Below, in pieces: positions 7,712-17,771 of a DNA stretch of 64,000 bases (its first letter is position 1; each line of letters opens with the position of its first letter). The DNA is from Nocardia brasiliensis NBRC 14402 (GTDB lineage: Bacteria; Actinomycetota; Actinomycetes; Mycobacteriales; Mycobacteriaceae): assembly GCF_000308475.2 (NCBI RefSeq), contig NZ_BAFT02000034.1, positions 1-64,000 of the forward strand, read 5' to 3'. Made by a program: the position numbers and the translations under genes. A model generated the notes under the pieces. It was given only the letters and a program-made list of their open reading frames with translations. It ran no database searches and was not told the origin of the DNA.

Positions 7712-8158
7712 ATGACAGAGCAGCAGACCACCATGGGCGATTTCATGGCGGACATCACCCCCGAGCTGATGACGAAGGCGAGCGAGGGCACCTTCACCGA
7801 CCTGATCGGCCTGCGCTACACCGAGACCACCCCGGATCGGGTGCGTGGCGAGTGGTCCGTCGCGCCGCAGCTCTACCAGCCCGCCGGCATCCAGAACGGC
7901 GGCGTGTACTGCACGGTCATCGAAACGCTCGCCAGCGTCGGCGGCGGTATCTGGTACGGCGGGCGCGGCACCGTCGTCGGCGTGAACAACAACACCGACT
8001 TCCTGCGTGCGGTGCGCGAGGGCGTCCTCTACGGCGAAGCGACGCCGATCCATCGCGGCCGGCTGCAACAGCTGTGGGTCGTCGTGATCACCGACGACCA
8101 GCAGCGGGTAGTGGCCCGGGGCCAGGTGCGGTTGCAGAACCTGCCCGCCGAGCGCTGA
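7712..8158 (+). CDS. PaaI-type hotdog-fold thioesterase
   Basis: 148-aa single hotdog domain. The helix-proximal segment QPAGIQNGGVYCTVIETLASVGG corresponds to the PaaI/4HBT catalytic helix (HGG..ala.aD in the family), and VVGVNNNTDFLRAVREGVL plus GRQ-like GRLQQLWVVVITD form the beta strands. Such proteins hydrolyse acyl- or aryl-CoA thioesters. ATG 7712 is the most upstream ATG in frame. It sits 43 bp behind the carbonic anhydrase gene and 80 bp before ureA, all on the plus strand, so co-transcription is possible. The substrate cannot be told from sequence. Confidence 0.82.
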   Translation: MTEQQTTMGDFMADITPELMTKASEGTFTDLIGLRYTETTPDRVRGEWSVAPQLYQPAGIQNGGVYCTVIETLASVGGGIWYGGRGTVVGVNNNTDFLRAVREGVLYGEATPIHRGRLQQLWVVVITDDQQRVVARGQVRLQNLPAER

Positions 8159-8239
8159 GCGGGCGCTCGCGCCGCGCCGCCGGAACGGGCGTGCCAGAAT
8201 GACCGTCACCCTTGCAACCCGACCCGGTGAGGAGCCCGG

Positions 8240-8542
<303 letters not shown>

Positions 8543-8555
8543 AAGGACGCGCAGC

Positions 8556-8870
8556 ATGATTCCCGGTGAATACCTCTGCGCGGCGGGGACTATCGCGTTG
8601 AACGCGGGCGCGGTGCGGATCGAACTCGACGTGGTCAACACCGGCGACCGGCCGGTGCAGGTCGGCAGCCATGTGCATTTCCCGCAGGCGAACGCCGCGC
8701 TGCGCTTCGACCGGGCGGCCGCGCACGGCCACCGGCTCGATATCCCGGCGGGTACCGCGGTGCGCTTCGAACCCGGTCTCGGTCAGCGTGTTTCGCTGGT
8801 CCCGCTGGGTGGCACCCGCGAGGTGTACGGCATCAGCGCGAACCCGCCGGGCCGGTTGGACGCCAAGTGA
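8556..8870 (+). CDS. ureB: Urease subunit beta
   Basis: 104-aa UreB with the usual [10 protein letters not shown] start, [18 protein letters not shown], and GTAVRFEPG...[21 protein letters not shown] precedes ATG 8556. It forms the UreABC structural complex with its neighbours. There are 73 bp between its stop and ureC, longer than usual for this operon. Confidence 0.97.
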   Translation: MIPGEYLCAAGTIALNAGAVRIELDVVNTGDRPVQVGSHVHFPQANAALRFDRAAAHGHRLDIPAGTAVRFEPGLGQRVSLVPLGGTREVYGISANPPGRLDAK

Positions 8871-8943
8871 GCAACGACATCGTGGCTGTGCCGCAACCGG
8901 ATTCGCCCGTCGACTCGGCTGCGCGCCGGACAGGGGAGGCATC

Positions 8944-10665
8944 GTGACCGAATTGAGCCGGGCCCGCTACGCGGAGCTTTTCGGGCCGACCACGGGCGAC
9001 CGGATCCGGTTGGCCGACACCGATCTATTGATCGAGATCACCGAAGACCGCAGCGGCGGACCGGGTCTCGCGGGTGAAGAGGCCGTGTTCGGCGGCGGCA
9101 AGGTGCTGCGCGAGTCGATGGGGCAGTCGCGCGCCACCCGCGCCGACGGCGCGCCGGACACCGTGATCACCGGTGCGGTGATCATCGATCACTGGGGAAT
9201 CATCAAGGCCGACATCGGCATTCGCGACGGACGCATCTGCGGCATCGGTAAGGCGGGCAATCCCGACACGATGAGCGGTGTGCATCCCGACCTCGTCGTC
9301 GGCCCGTCCACCGAGATCATCTCCGGCAACGGCCGTATCCTCACCGCGGGCGCGATCGACTGCCATGTGCACTTCATCTGCCCGCAGCTGATGGACGAGG
9401 CGCTCGGTGGCGGCATCACTACGCTGATCGGCGGCGGTACCGGCCCGGCCGAAGGCAGCAAGGCGACCACCGTGACGCCCGGCGCCTGGCATCTGGCCCG
9501 CATGCTGGAGGCCACCGACGGCTGGCCGCTGAACATCGTGCTGCTCGGCAAGGGCAACACCGTCAGCGCCGACGCCATGTGGGAGCAACTGCGCGCCGGC
9601 GCGGCAGGTTTCAAGCTGCACGAGGATTGGGGCTCCACCCCGGCCGCGATCGATGCCTGCCTGCGGGTCGCCGACGCCGCCGGGGTGCAGGTGGCGCTGC
9701 ACTCGGACACCTTGAACGAGGCCGGTTTCGTCGAGGACACCCTCGGCGCGATCGCCGGGCGTGGCATCCACGCCTATCACACCGAGGGCGCGGGCGGCGG
9801 GCACGCGCCCGACATCATCACGGTCGCAGCGCATCTCAACGTGCTGCCCAGCTCGACCAATCCGACCCGCCCGCACACGGTCAACACCCTCGACGAGCAT
9901 CTCGACATGCTCATGGTGTGCCATCATCTCAGCGCGTCCATCCCGGAGGATCTGGCGTTCGCGGAGAGCCGGATCCGGCCGTCCACCATCGCCGCCGAGG
10001 ATCTGCTGCACGATCTCGGCGCGATCTCCATGATCGGCAGCGATTCCCAGGCGATGGGACGCATCGGCGAGGTGGTGCTACGTACTTGGCAGACCGCGCA
10101 CGTGATGAAACGCCGCCGCGGCGCGCTGCCCGGCGACGGCGCCGCCGACAATGCCCGGGTGCAGCGCTACATCGCGAAATACACCATCTGCCCGGCCGTC
10201 GCGCACGGCCTGGACCACGAGATCGGTTCGGTCGAGGTCGGTAAGCTGGCCGATCTGGTGCTGTGGGAGCCCGCCTTCTTCGGGGTGCGCCCGCACGCCG
10301 TGCTCAAGGGCGGCGCGATCGCCTGGGCCGCGATGGGTGACGCGAACGCGTCCATCCCGACCCCGCAGCCCGTGCTCCCGCGTCCCATGTTCGGCGCCGC
10401 CCCGCTGGCCGCCGCCGCCACCTCCCTGCATTTCGTCTCCGAGCAGGCGATCGAGGACGGCCTCGCCGACCGCCTGCGCGTGCACCGAAAACTGGCCCCC
10501 GTCAAGAACGTTCGCGCCCGCACCAAGACCGACATGCCGCACAACGACGCCATGCCCCGCATCGAAGTGGACCCCGACACCTTCACCGTCCGCATCGACG
10601 GCGAAGTCTGGACCGAACAACCCGCCACCGAACTCCCCATGGCCCAACGCTATTTCCTCTTCTGA
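8944..10665 (+). CDS. ureC: Urease subunit alpha (catalytic, nickel-binding)
   Basis: 573-aa catalytic subunit that hydrolyses urea to ammonia and carbamate. Nickel ligands and catalytic residues are intact: His141-x-His143 in [10 protein letters not shown], carbamylated Lys224 in [10 protein letters not shown], His253 ([12 protein letters not shown]), His279 ([11 protein letters not shown]), flap residues Cys326-His327 (MVCHHL) and Asp367 (GSDSQAMGR). GTG 8944 follows GGGGAGG. No ureD, ureE, ureF or ureG follows: the next gene is on the other strand. Nickel insertion therefore depends on accessory genes elsewhere in the genome. Confidence 0.98.
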   Translation: MTELSRARYAELFGPTTGDRIRLADTDLLIEITEDRSGGPGLAGEEAVFGGGKVLRESMGQSRATRADGAPDTVITGAVIIDHWGIIKADIGIRDGRICGIGKAGNPDTMSGVHPDLVVGPSTEIISGNGRILTAGAIDCHVHFICPQLMDEALGGGITTLIGGGTGPAEGSKATTVTPGAWHLARMLEATDGWPLNIVLLGKGNTVSADAMWEQLRAGAAGFKLHEDWGSTPAAIDACLRVADAAGVQVALHSDTLNEAGFVEDTLGAIAGRGIHAYHTEGAGGGHAPDIITVAAHLNVLPSSTNPTRPHTVNTLDEHLDMLMVCHHLSASIPEDLAFAESRIRPSTIAAEDLLHDLGAISMIGSDSQAMGRIGEVVLRTWQTAHVMKRRRGALPGDGAADNARVQRYIAKYTICPAVAHGLDHEIGSVEVGKLADLVLWEPAFFGVRPHAVLKGGAIAWAAMGDANASIPTPQPVLPRPMFGAAPLAAAATSLHFVSEQAIEDGLADRLRVHRKLAPVKNVRARTKTDMPHNDAMPRIEVDPDTFTVRIDGEVWTEQPATELPMAQRYFLF

Positions 10666-10774
10666 GCGGGCGACCGGGTGTCCCGCCCCGCTGTTGTCGC
10701 AGGAGCGTCCCTATCCGGCTACGGACGAGCTGCTGGGGCGCCTTCGTCCGTGAACGGTGTGGGTCACCATTCGT

Positions 10775-11296
10775 CTAGGGGGAGAGGTCGACCATGAGGG
10801 TGGCCAGTTGGAGGGCGGCGGCGCAGGGGTTCAGTTGCGTGGACTGGGTGCGGTTCTGGATGCGCCAGATGATGGCGCCGTTGGCGGCTGCGGCGACGGC
10901 GCAGTCGCCGGGGTCGTGCGGGTTGCGGATGTAGAAGGCGGTGGCGGTCACCGTGCCGAGCACGTGCTTGGTGATCACCATGTGCTCGGTTTCGAAGCCG
11001 TCGGCGCGGGCGCGGTCCCAGATCTGCTGGAGTGAATCGCGGGCCGAGAAGGTGAAGCTGACGCCGGCGTCGCCGTCGCCGATCTGGGCGTCCCAGAGAC
11101 AGGCCTGCGGCGTGTGGTGCGCGAGCAGCGCGGTGGCCCGCACGGCGTCGCGGATCTGATCCGTGGTCACCGGGGCACAGTCGGCGTAAGGGTGGGCGGT
11201 GACGGCGGGTGCGGCGTCGGGCGGGGGAGTACCGCATGCGGCCAGGAGTCCGGCGAACGCGGCGAATCCGGCGATGCGGGCAGCGAACGGCTTCAT
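10775..11296 (-). CDS. DUF3558-like lipoprotein
   Basis: A signal peptide with lipobox LLAACG (Cys22) precedes a 150-aa exported domain with conserved-looking cysteines (DCAPVT, QACLWD, GDCAV, NPCAAA), the pattern of DUF3558 proteins common in Mycobacterium and Nocardia. ATG 11296 is chosen because AAGGGG lies 5 bases upstream; GTG 11299 would sit on the ribosome site. Function unknown. Its 3' end faces ureC, with 109 bp between them. Confidence 0.75.
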   Translation of the reverse strand: MKPFAARIAGFAAFAGLLAACGTPPPDAAPAVTAHPYADCAPVTTDQIRDAVRATALLAHHTPQACLWDAQIGDGDAGVSFTFSARDSLQQIWDRARADGFETEHMVITKHVLGTVTATAFYIRNPHDPGDCAVAAAANGAIIWRIQNRTQSTQLNPCAAALQLATLMVDLSP

Positions 11297-11401
11297 CACC
11301 GCCCCTTTTCTGGATCGATCTCGGGTCAGACCAGGTGACGGTACCGAGACACGCCGAACGAGGCCACCTGAGCAGGGGCGATCTTGCTCACTCCTGGTCG
11401 G

Positions 11402-11746
11402 TCAGCGCTCGGACGTGGAGCCCGGCAGCGCACCACCGCGCAGCCGGTGATGCCGGAACGCGAGGCGCACGATATCGGCGATACCGGAATCGGCGATCGA
11501 ATAGACATTGCGTCTGCCCGCTTTACGCATATTCACCAAACCGGCCAGTCGGAGTTTTGCGAGATGCTGACTGACCGCGGGTACGGTTTGACCGATCTCG
11601 GTGGCGAGGGTACCGACATCGCGGTCGCCCTGGCTCAGCAGCCACAGGATCTGCAGCCGGGCGGTAGCCGCGAGCATGCCGAAAACCGCTGCCGCGTCCT
11701 GTAGTTCCGCCGCCGGGATGAGGTCCGGCTCGCCGTGTTCGGTCAC
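11402..11746 (-). CDS. ArsR/SmtB-family transcriptional regulator
   Basis: 114-aa winged-helix repressor: AAVFGMLAATARLQILWLLSQGDRDVGTLA, then recognition helix TVPAVSQHLAKLRLAGLV and the wing RKAGRRNVYSI. No CxC or HxH metal motif typical of ArsR or SmtB alpha3/alpha5 sites is evident, apart from the C-terminal FRHHRLR. GTG 11746 is set by GGAGG 5 bases upstream; a longer reading from 11812 lacks such a site. It is divergent from a small membrane protein and CorA, so it may control divalent-cation transport. Confidence 0.85.
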   Translation of the reverse strand: MTEHGEPDLIPAAELQDAAAVFGMLAATARLQILWLLSQGDRDVGTLATEIGQTVPAVSQHLAKLRLAGLVNMRKAGRRNVYSIADSGIADIVRLAFRHHRLRGGALPGSTSER

Positions 11747-11789
11747 GTCCGCCTCCAACCTGCCCGTAGCGTGGCACGGAGTCGAATAC

Positions 11790-11797
11790 TTGCGCAA
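11790..11797. promoter_or_regulatory. Possible ArsR operator in the 449-bp arsR-corA gap
   Basis: A perfect TTGCGCAA palindrome, extendable to an imperfect ATACTTGCGCAACTGAT, lies 43 bp upstream of the ArsR start. A partial copy (TGCGCAAT) occurs about 47 bp further right. The rest of the gap (11820-12195) shows no convincing gene: reading frames there have no ribosome site or family resemblance. Confidence 0.35.
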
Positions 11798-12195
11798 CTG
11801 ATTGACGAACACCGGTCACCGGGTTTCTAATTATGGGTGCGCAATTCTGCGTGGATGAGCAACCAACGAAGCGGGGTGAGCGGCTGATGCCGGTTGACAG
11901 TATCGACGTCTCCAGCAGGTTCGCCTCGGCGAAACGGGTTGTGCCGGTTCGTCGTTGATCTGCCCGCGCGATCCGGGCCGGTAGCGGCCCGCCGATCGCC
12001 CGACGCGGCACCGGATTTCGACATTCTTCGACCGACAGGTCGGCGCACGAGGCGCGGACCTGTGCAGTAGGCGCGTCCGTCTCCGGCGGCCGCGCCGAGG
12101 CCCGGGCGCGACTCGATGCCGCGTGCGCGCGGGCGCCGGACTCGCGTGGAGCGGGCCGCAGCCGCACCAGACGTCACGAAGTATTGGAGTTCGCC

Positions 12196-12384
12196 ATGGC
12201 GACCATGTTCAAGAGAGCCGAAACACCGCACCGCGCACCGAATCTGGAGCGTCAGGCGATCTGGTTCACCATCGGGCTCTATCTGCTGATCAGTGTCGGA
12301 CTGCTGACCATGCACTACGCGCACCCGCAGGGGCCGGTCGGTTCGTCGTCGGTTTCGCCCGCCCACTCCTCCTACGGACGCTGA
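12196..12384 (+). CDS. Small single-pass membrane protein upstream of corA
   Basis: 62-aa protein: basic N-terminus (MATMFKRAETPHR), one hydrophobic helix (about residues 24-42, AIWFTIGLYLLISVGLLTM), then a short hydrophilic tail. ATG 12196 follows GGAG by 6 bases. It ends 3 bp before corA, so the two are surely co-transcribed. It may be a subunit or regulator of the transporter; no family recognised. Confidence 0.7.
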   Translation: MATMFKRAETPHRAPNLERQAIWFTIGLYLLISVGLLTMHYAHPQGPVGSSSVSPAHSSYGR

Positions 12385-12387
12385 CCG

Positions 12388-13332
12388 ATGCGGCCCACCA
12401 GCGGCGTCACGGCCGCCGACCGTTTCGATACCGAAGTCCTGCAACAACATTGGATTCCGTTGGCGGCCGCCGACGCGGAGACCGCCGCGGTGCTGCGCGA
12501 GCGGCTCGGCGTCGATTTCGCCGCCGCGCGCCAGCGGGTCTGGGAAACCGACAACTTCCTCTATCTGCCGGTGGTGGCCAACTACAAGCGCGGCGACGCG
12601 ATCGAACGCGAGACGATCGTGTTCGCGCTCGGCGCCGAATTCCTGGTGACCCTGCAACCGGACGAGCATTTCGTGCCGTTCGACAAGGCCATCGCGAAGA
12701 TGCGGCGCAATCCGGCGCTCACCGGTTCCGCGCACGGTGTCATGTACGCGCTGCTGTGGGCGCTCAACGAGGCGTCCGAGCGGGTCATCTACTACGCCAG
12801 CGACGCGCTGGAGGCGATGAACGACGAGATCGAGATGGCCACCAACGGTTACGATCAGCGCGGCCGCGAGATCGGCGTCGCCGACATGCGCGGCACCATG
12901 TCCCGGATGAACGCCGCCGAGGAGATCGTCTCGCGCACGCAGGAGACCCAGCTCCAATTGGCCCGTGCGGCACGGCATCTGATGGCCGATATCGCCGTGC
13001 ACAGCGCCGAGCTGGAGAGCCTGATCGCCATCCTGATCGCCGATATCGACGGCGTGAAGCAGCATGCCGGCTTCGAACACGACAAGGTGCGGTATCTGCA
13101 GCAGTCGGTGATGACCTGGCTCGACGTCAAACAGAACCAGATCGTGAAGGTGTTCACCATCATCACCGCGGTGTTCCTGCCGCCGACGCTGATCGCCACC
13201 TTCTACGGCATGAATTTCACCTGGATGCCGGAGCTGGAGTGGCAGCACGGCTTCCTGGCGACCACGCTGATGACCTTGGTGGCGGCCGTGATTCCGCTGG
13301 CCTACATCAAACGCAAAGGCTGGCTGCGCTGA
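12388..13332 (+). CDS. CorA-family Mg2+/divalent cation channel
   Basis: 314-aa CorA homologue: a long cytoplasmic helical N-domain, then two C-terminal TM helices with the signature YGMN (GMN at 274-276) in FYGMNFTWMPE, which forms the selectivity filter, and a basic end (KRKGWLR). It exports or imports Mg2+, Co2+ or related ions. It follows the small membrane protein by 3 bp. A second Mg2+-related locus (mgtC) lies at 56 kb but is controlled by a riboswitch; none is visible here. Confidence 0.93.
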   Translation: MRPTSGVTAADRFDTEVLQQHWIPLAAADAETAAVLRERLGVDFAAARQRVWETDNFLYLPVVANYKRGDAIERETIVFALGAEFLVTLQPDEHFVPFDKAIAKMRRNPALTGSAHGVMYALLWALNEASERVIYYASDALEAMNDEIEMATNGYDQRGREIGVADMRGTMSRMNAAEEIVSRTQETQLQLARAARHLMADIAVHSAELESLIAILIADIDGVKQHAGFEHDKVRYLQQSVMTWLDVKQNQIVKVFTIITAVFLPPTLIATFYGMNFTWMPELEWQHGFLATTLMTLVAAVIPLAYIKRKGWLR

Positions 13333-13405
13333 TCTTGCCAAACCGCCCGTGGCAGGCGCGCGGCTCGCGGCCTGAATGCCGTGGTCCGGCGCGTCGTTCC
13401 ATATC

Positions 13406-14134
13406 ATGACAAGCATGACGGCCGCCGGTAGCAGTTCGCCCGCGGCACCGCGCCCGGACGCCAGGACCGAACGCTGGCGTGCGCACCGGGAGCAGGTGCG
13501 CGGCGAGTTCGTCGACGCCGCGTTCCGGGCGCTCGTCGCGCACGGGCCCGATGTGAGCATGGACGATATCGCGCGGGCCGCCGGGTGTGCCAAACCCAAG
13601 CTGTACCGGCATTTCGCGGACAAGACGGATCTGTACCTGGCGATCCTCGAACGGGTGCAGAGCACGCTGTGGGAGCGTGTGCTGGCCCGGATCAGCCTGA
13701 CCACCGATACCCTCGCCCATCTGCTGCACACCGCCATCGCCGAGTACGTCGCGGTGGTCGAGGAACAGCCCGACGTGTTCCGTTTCCTGGTGCACAGCAG
13801 GATGGCCCAGCAGGCCGAGCAGCCCGAGCGCGCGATCGAGGTGGCGCAGCGCTCGGCCCTGCTGGCCGCTCAGCTGATCGAGGAGCGCCTGGCCGGGCAG
13901 GACGTCGACACCGGCAGCCTGGAGCTGACCGCGTACGCCATCTTCGGCGCGGTCGGCTCGGCCACCGACTGGTGGCTCGGTGCCAACCGGGCCCGCACCG
14001 AGGTGATGTCCACCGAGCGGTTCGCCGAGCATGTCGGCATCATCGCCCAGGGCATGCTCGACGGCGTCGCCCGGTTGAACAACCTGCCGATCGACGTCGA
14101 TCAGCCGGTGCACCTCGCGTTCCGGACGGAGTGA
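13406..14134 (+). CDS. TetR-family transcriptional regulator
   Basis: 242 aa. The N-terminal helix-turn-helix reads VDAAFRALVAHGPDVSMDDIARAAGCAKPKLYRHFADKTDLY (about residues 35-77), followed by a variable ligand domain. ATG 13406 or 13415 are equally possible; no clear ribosome site. It ends 1 bp before the 3' end of the SDR gene, facing the hydrolase-BVMO-SDR operon tail to tail. Its DNA-binding helices resemble those of the TetR at 37776, and the two loci share an operator-like box, so cross-regulation is plausible. Confidence 0.9.
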   Translation: MTSMTAAGSSSPAAPRPDARTERWRAHREQVRGEFVDAAFRALVAHGPDVSMDDIARAAGCAKPKLYRHFADKTDLYLAILERVQSTLWERVLARISLTTDTLAHLLHTAIAEYVAVVEEQPDVFRFLVHSRMAQQAEQPERAIEVAQRSALLAAQLIEERLAGQDVDTGSLELTAYAIFGAVGSATDWWLGANRARTEVMSTERFAEHVGIIAQGMLDGVARLNNLPIDVDQPVHLAFRTE

Positions 14135-14135
14135 G

Positions 14136-15080
14136 TCACGACACCTCGACCTGTGCCGAAACCTGCTGCGGGGCAGTCGGAATCGGGCGCCCCGGGTCGA
14201 GCAGGCGCAATGCCCGCCGGCCGATCCGTTCCATCCGTGCGAGATCCAGGGGCTGGGCGATCCGCCGATTCACGCCCGGCGCGATGCGCAGCAGGAAGTA
14301 ACCCAGCCACGCCTCGGCCCGGACCGGTACGACCGCCAGGTCGTAGCGCACCGCCCGCTGGGCCGCCCGCGCCACCAGATCCGGACTCAGCGGCGAGAAG
14401 GGTAGTTTTGCAACGACTTCCTGGACCTGCCTGGCCAGTTCCTTTCCGCGCGTGACGAGTTCCTGATCGACGCCGACCGTCACGGCGTGTTCGCCGATAT
14501 TGGTGTTGATCACCCCGGGACAGATCGCGCTGACGCCGATGCCCTTGGGCCCGAACTCGAGTCGCAGGCATTCGGTGAGCATCTTCACCCCGGCCTTGGA
14601 CACCGAGTAGGCCGACATCACCGGTGTCGGCGTGAACGCGGCCGCCGAGGCGATGTTCACGATGTGGCCGCGGGTGCCGTTGTCGATCATCTGCTTGCCG
14701 AACACCCGGCAGCCGTGCACCACCCCGAACAGGTTGACGCTCAGCTGGCGCTCCCAGTCGGCGGGGGACAGGTCCACGAACGCGCCGCTGACCAGCATGC
14801 CCGCATTGTTGACCAGCACATCCGGCACGCCGTGATCGGCCAAGACGTTGCGGGCGAACGTTTCCCAGGCGTCCGGATCGGTCACGTCCAGTTCGACCGC
14901 GCTCGCTCGCCTGCCCTGAGCGTGGATCATGGCCGCGGTGGCGTGTGCTGTATCGGGGTCGAGGTCGCAGACCACGACGTGGGCGCCCGCCTTGGCGAAC
15001 CGGAGCGCGATCGCCCGGCCGATGCCGCTGCCGGCCCCGGTTACCACGACCAGTTCGGGCCGGATATTGGTGCGTCTCAT
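14136..15080 (-). CDS. Short-chain dehydrogenase/reductase
   Basis: 314-aa classical SDR with the NAD(P) motif TGAGSGIG (14-21), NNAG (91-94), catalytic Ser145, Tyr158 and Lys162 (SAYSVSK), plus a C-terminal extension of about 60 aa. Oxidises or reduces an alcohol/ketone, probably lipophilic. ATG 15080 overlaps the BVMO stop (ATGA), making it the third gene of a coupled hydrolase-BVMO-SDR operon. The combination recalls the mycobacterial mymA (BVMO)-SDR operon; substrate unknown. Confidence 0.92.
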   Translation of the reverse strand: MRRTNIRPELVVVTGAGSGIGRAIALRFAKAGAHVVVCDLDPDTAHATAAMIHAQGRRASAVELDVTDPDAWETFARNVLADHGVPDVLVNNAGMLVSGAFVDLSPADWERQLSVNLFGVVHGCRVFGKQMIDNGTRGHIVNIASAAAFTPTPVMSAYSVSKAGVKMLTECLRLEFGPKGIGVSAICPGVINTNIGEHAVTVGVDQELVTRGKELARQVQEVVAKLPFSPLSPDLVARAAQRAVRYDLAVVPVRAEAWLGYFLLRIAPGVNRRIAQPLDLARMERIGRRALRLLDPGRPIPTAPQQVSAQVEVS

Positions 15081-16615
15081 GCGGATTCCTCGAGGATCAC
15101 GCCCGTGTGGCGGGCCGGGGCGGGTTGCCGATAGTGGTAGTTGTCGAGATCGAAATGCCGGTTGTGCCAGTACATCTCGCCGTGCGTTGACGGACGGAAC
15201 GGCGAATCACCGTGACTGTTGATGTAATAGGTGTTCGACCCTGCGCAAGCCGAGGTGAACAGGAAGTTCTTCTCCTGTCGTTGCAGGCATTTGGCGAAGT
15301 ACGCGTCGTGGGCCTGCTGACTGATCTCGCACTCGGTGGCGCCGCGCCGCTTGGTCTCGGCGATGGCCCGGCTCAGGTGCGCCGCGGTGGCCTCGATCAT
15401 CCAGATGTAGGAGCCGAGCACGAAACCGTAGGGTCCGGTGATGGTGAACATGTTCGGGAACCCGGGCACCGAGACGCCCTGGTAGGTCTGGAACCGGTGC
15501 CGGTCCCAGAATTCGCCGAGATCGCGCCCGTCGCGGCCGGTCACCGGGAAGGGCGGGACCGAATCCTTCTCCCACAGTTTGAATCCCGTGGCGCAGATCA
15601 GCACATCGATCGCGTGTTCGTTGCCGTCGACGGTGGTGATGCCGCGCTCGCCGATGAAGCCGATCGGCTCGGTGACCAGGCTGACGTCGGGGCGATTGAA
15701 CGTGGCGAGATACTCGTTCGACATGGACGGGCGCTTGCAGCCCAGGCCGTAGGCCGGAATCAGCTTCTCCCGGACGACCGGATCGTGCACTTGGGCGCGC
15801 ATCCAGCGGCGGGCCGGGATCTCGGCCAGCCTGCGTCCCGCGTCCGCGAGCCAGGTGGGGCCGACGACCATCCCGCCCATGCCCACCTCGGTGGCGACCG
15901 TGCCGAGCATGCGGATCCCCGAACGCAGCCAAGGCCGCCCGAGGATCGCACGACCGAGTGGGCCCACCGCCGCATCGGTTTTCGGGAAGACCCAGATCGG
16001 CGTGCGCTGGAACACGCTCAGATGGGCCACCTCGTCGACGATCGCGGGCACCAGTTGCAGGGCGGTCGCGCCGGTGCCGATCACCGCCACCCGCTTGCCC
16101 GCCAACGCCACGTCGTCGTCCCACAGCGCGGTGTGCATCAGCGTGCCGCCGAAGTCGTGCAGGCCCGGGATGTCCGGCAGCTTCGGGCGTTCCAGCCCGC
16201 CGATCGCCATCACCACGTGGCGGGCGGTGAGCGTGCGCCCGCCGTCGGTGCCGAGCATCCACAGGCGCTCGCCCTCGTCGTACACCGCGGACACGATGGT
16301 GGTGTTCAGCCGCAGCTTGGGCCGCAGCCCGTACTTGTCCACCATGCCGTCGGCGTAGTCGCGTAACTCGCTGCCGGGCGCGAAGATTCGCGACCAGTCG
16401 CCGCGCTGCTCATAGGAGAAGCTGTAGATGAACGAGGGGATGTCCACCGCGACACCCGGATAGGTGTTGGCGTGCCAGGTGCCGCCGACCCGATCCCACT
16501 TGTCCACGATGACGAAGTCGTGAATGCCCTTGCGCTGCAGAGCGATACCGGCGCCGATGCCGCCGAAGCCCGCGCCGACCACGATCACCTCGTGGTCGGG
16601 ACCGCCCGCGCTCAT
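15077..16615 (-). CDS. Flavin-containing Baeyer-Villiger-type monooxygenase
   Basis: 512-aa FAD/NADPH enzyme inserting oxygen next to a ketone or into another hydrophobic substrate. FAD motif GAGFGG (14-19), the Type I BVMO fingerprint FxGxxxHxxxW as FGGTLMHTALW (155-165), and a second Rossmann site VIGTGATALQ follow in the right order. ATG 16615 overlaps the stop of the upstream hydrolase gene, and its stop overlaps the SDR start. Close in type to mycobacterial MymA/EtaA-class monooxygenases. Confidence 0.93.
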   Translation of the reverse strand: MSAGGPDHEVIVVGAGFGGIGAGIALQRKGIHDFVIVDKWDRVGGTWHANTYPGVAVDIPSFIYSFSYEQRGDWSRIFAPGSELRDYADGMVDKYGLRPKLRLNTTIVSAVYDEGERLWMLGTDGGRTLTARHVVMAIGGLERPKLPDIPGLHDFGGTLMHTALWDDDVALAGKRVAVIGTGATALQLVPAIVDEVAHLSVFQRTPIWVFPKTDAAVGPLGRAILGRPWLRSGIRMLGTVATEVGMGGMVVGPTWLADAGRRLAEIPARRWMRAQVHDPVVREKLIPAYGLGCKRPSMSNEYLATFNRPDVSLVTEPIGFIGERGITTVDGNEHAIDVLICATGFKLWEKDSVPPFPVTGRDGRDLGEFWDRHRFQTYQGVSVPGFPNMFTITGPYGFVLGSYIWMIEATAAHLSRAIAETKRRGATECEISQQAHDAYFAKCLQRQEKNFLFTSACAGSNTYYINSHGDSPFRPSTHGEMYWHNRHFDLDNYHYRQPAPARHTGVILEESA

Positions 16616-17490
16616 CGGAGGTGGCCGACGAGGGAGCCTTCGGCGCCGAACAGCTCCTGCTGCCAGCGCTGCAAGAGCTCGCGCGAGTCGATGTCGTCGG
16701 GGTGGAAACCGGGCCGCAGGTACAGCACCAGTTCCCGGCCGAGGCCACGGAACACCGGGCCGCGGAACAGCGTGAAGGCCTCTTTGACCAGGCTCAGCGG
16801 ATACCGCCGGGCGTCCGGGTCGCGACTGAGCGACATGGTCAGGCCGACCGCGGTGAACGGGACGGTGAGCGCGACCAGGGTGGCCATGGTGAGGATGCGC
16901 ATCGTCTCGGTGCCGCCCACCGCGCGGTAGACGTCGAAGGCGACCGACTTGTGCTCCAGCTCTTCGAAGGCGTGCCAGTTCAACAGGTTTCGCACTTCTT
17001 CGTCCCCGGCCAGGGCCTGGATCTCCGGGCTGGACAGCACCCGTTCGGCGAGCACCGCCGTGTAGTGCTCGGCCGCCGCGGTGGCGGCCAGGTGCAGGTG
17101 CGCGGGGATGCGCTGTTCGAAGCGCTTCTGCCGCTCGACGACGCTCGGGGCGTCGAGCCATTCGATGGGATAACCCATTTCGACGAGCCGGTCGTTGAGC
17201 CGCCGATGTTCGCGGCCGTGGGTCGCCTCCTGCCCGATGAATCCGGACACCCGCTCCTTCAACACCGGATCGGTGATCTGATCGGCGAACCGCCGTACCG
17301 AGCGGATGAACGACTCCTCGCCGGGCGGGAAGCCCGCGGAGAGCCCGGCGATGAAATGGCTGAACACCATGTCGCCGCCCGCGTAGTACTTGGCCATCGG
17401 AACCGGCTCGCCGAAGCGGAATCTGATCCGCCGCGCCTTCGGATAGCCGCTGCCCGTGCGTTGCGCTGTGCGCACCCGTTGGTCGGTCAT
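16612..17490 (-). CDS. Predicted metal-dependent hydrolase (PF10118 type, ferritin-like helices)
   Basis: 292 aa, alpha-helical, with metal-ligand-rich segments QEATHGREH (ExxHxxxH at 88-95) and WHAFEELEHKSVAFDVY, the pattern of the predicted metal-dependent hydrolase family common in actinobacteria and thought to bind two metals. A hydrophobic stretch (VALTVPFTAVGLTM) lies toward the C-terminus. ATG 17490 is used; an in-frame ATG four codons earlier lacks advantage. First gene of the coupled operon with BVMO and SDR, downstream of operator-like dyads at 17511-17557. Confidence 0.82.
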   Translation of the reverse strand: MTDQRVRTAQRTGSGYPKARRIRFRFGEPVPMAKYYAGGDMVFSHFIAGLSAGFPPGEESFIRSVRRFADQITDPVLKERVSGFIGQEATHGREHRRLNDRLVEMGYPIEWLDAPSVVERQKRFEQRIPAHLHLAATAAAEHYTAVLAERVLSSPEIQALAGDEEVRNLLNWHAFEELEHKSVAFDVYRAVGGTETMRILTMATLVALTVPFTAVGLTMSLSRDPDARRYPLSLVKEAFTLFRGPVFRGLGRELVLYLRPGFHPDDIDSRELLQRWQQELFGAEGSLVGHLR

Positions 17491-17510
17491 TTCGCACCTC
17501 ATTGAGCTCG

Positions 17511-17557
17511 GTACCGTCAGTATGCGGTACTACTAGTACGATACCGTCTCAGACGGT
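17511..17557. promoter_or_regulatory. Operator-like dyad cluster upstream of hydrolase-BVMO-SDR operon
   Basis: Three elements: GTACC-GTC-AGTAT (17511-17523), the perfect dyad GTACT-ACT-AGTAC (17527-17539) and the perfect dyad ACCGTC-TCA-GACGGT (17543-17557). The first two fit the same GTAC(C/T)-N3-AGTAC pattern found around the TetR gene at 37776. They begin 20 bp upstream of the hydrolase start, the expected position for a TetR-type repressor. Confidence 0.6.
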
Positions 17558-17771
17558 TTGGGCAAGAGGTGTTCGGGAACGACTGTCCACCGCCGGGAAT
17601 CGCCGAGCGGTACGGCCGCGGCCAAATGTTTGCTGAGAGGTTGCAGAGTTCCGGAAAACGGGTTACGTTCGTCCAGGACGGATAGTCGTAAGTGCCCTAG
17701 CTTTTCGAGAAGTCCCGGGAGCATCTGATGAGGAACCGACTTGTAGCTGCAACATTGCTCCATGGCAGGGC

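Noticed and set aside
10666..10774. Remnant of ureF between ureC and the lipoprotein gene
   Set aside because: Translations in all frames show no UreF-like segment; only a short GC-rich spacer.
11523..12167. 214-codon minus-strand frame filling the arsR-corA gap
   Set aside because: No ribosome site, Arg/Ala/Thr-rich composition, and it overlaps arsR in another frame.
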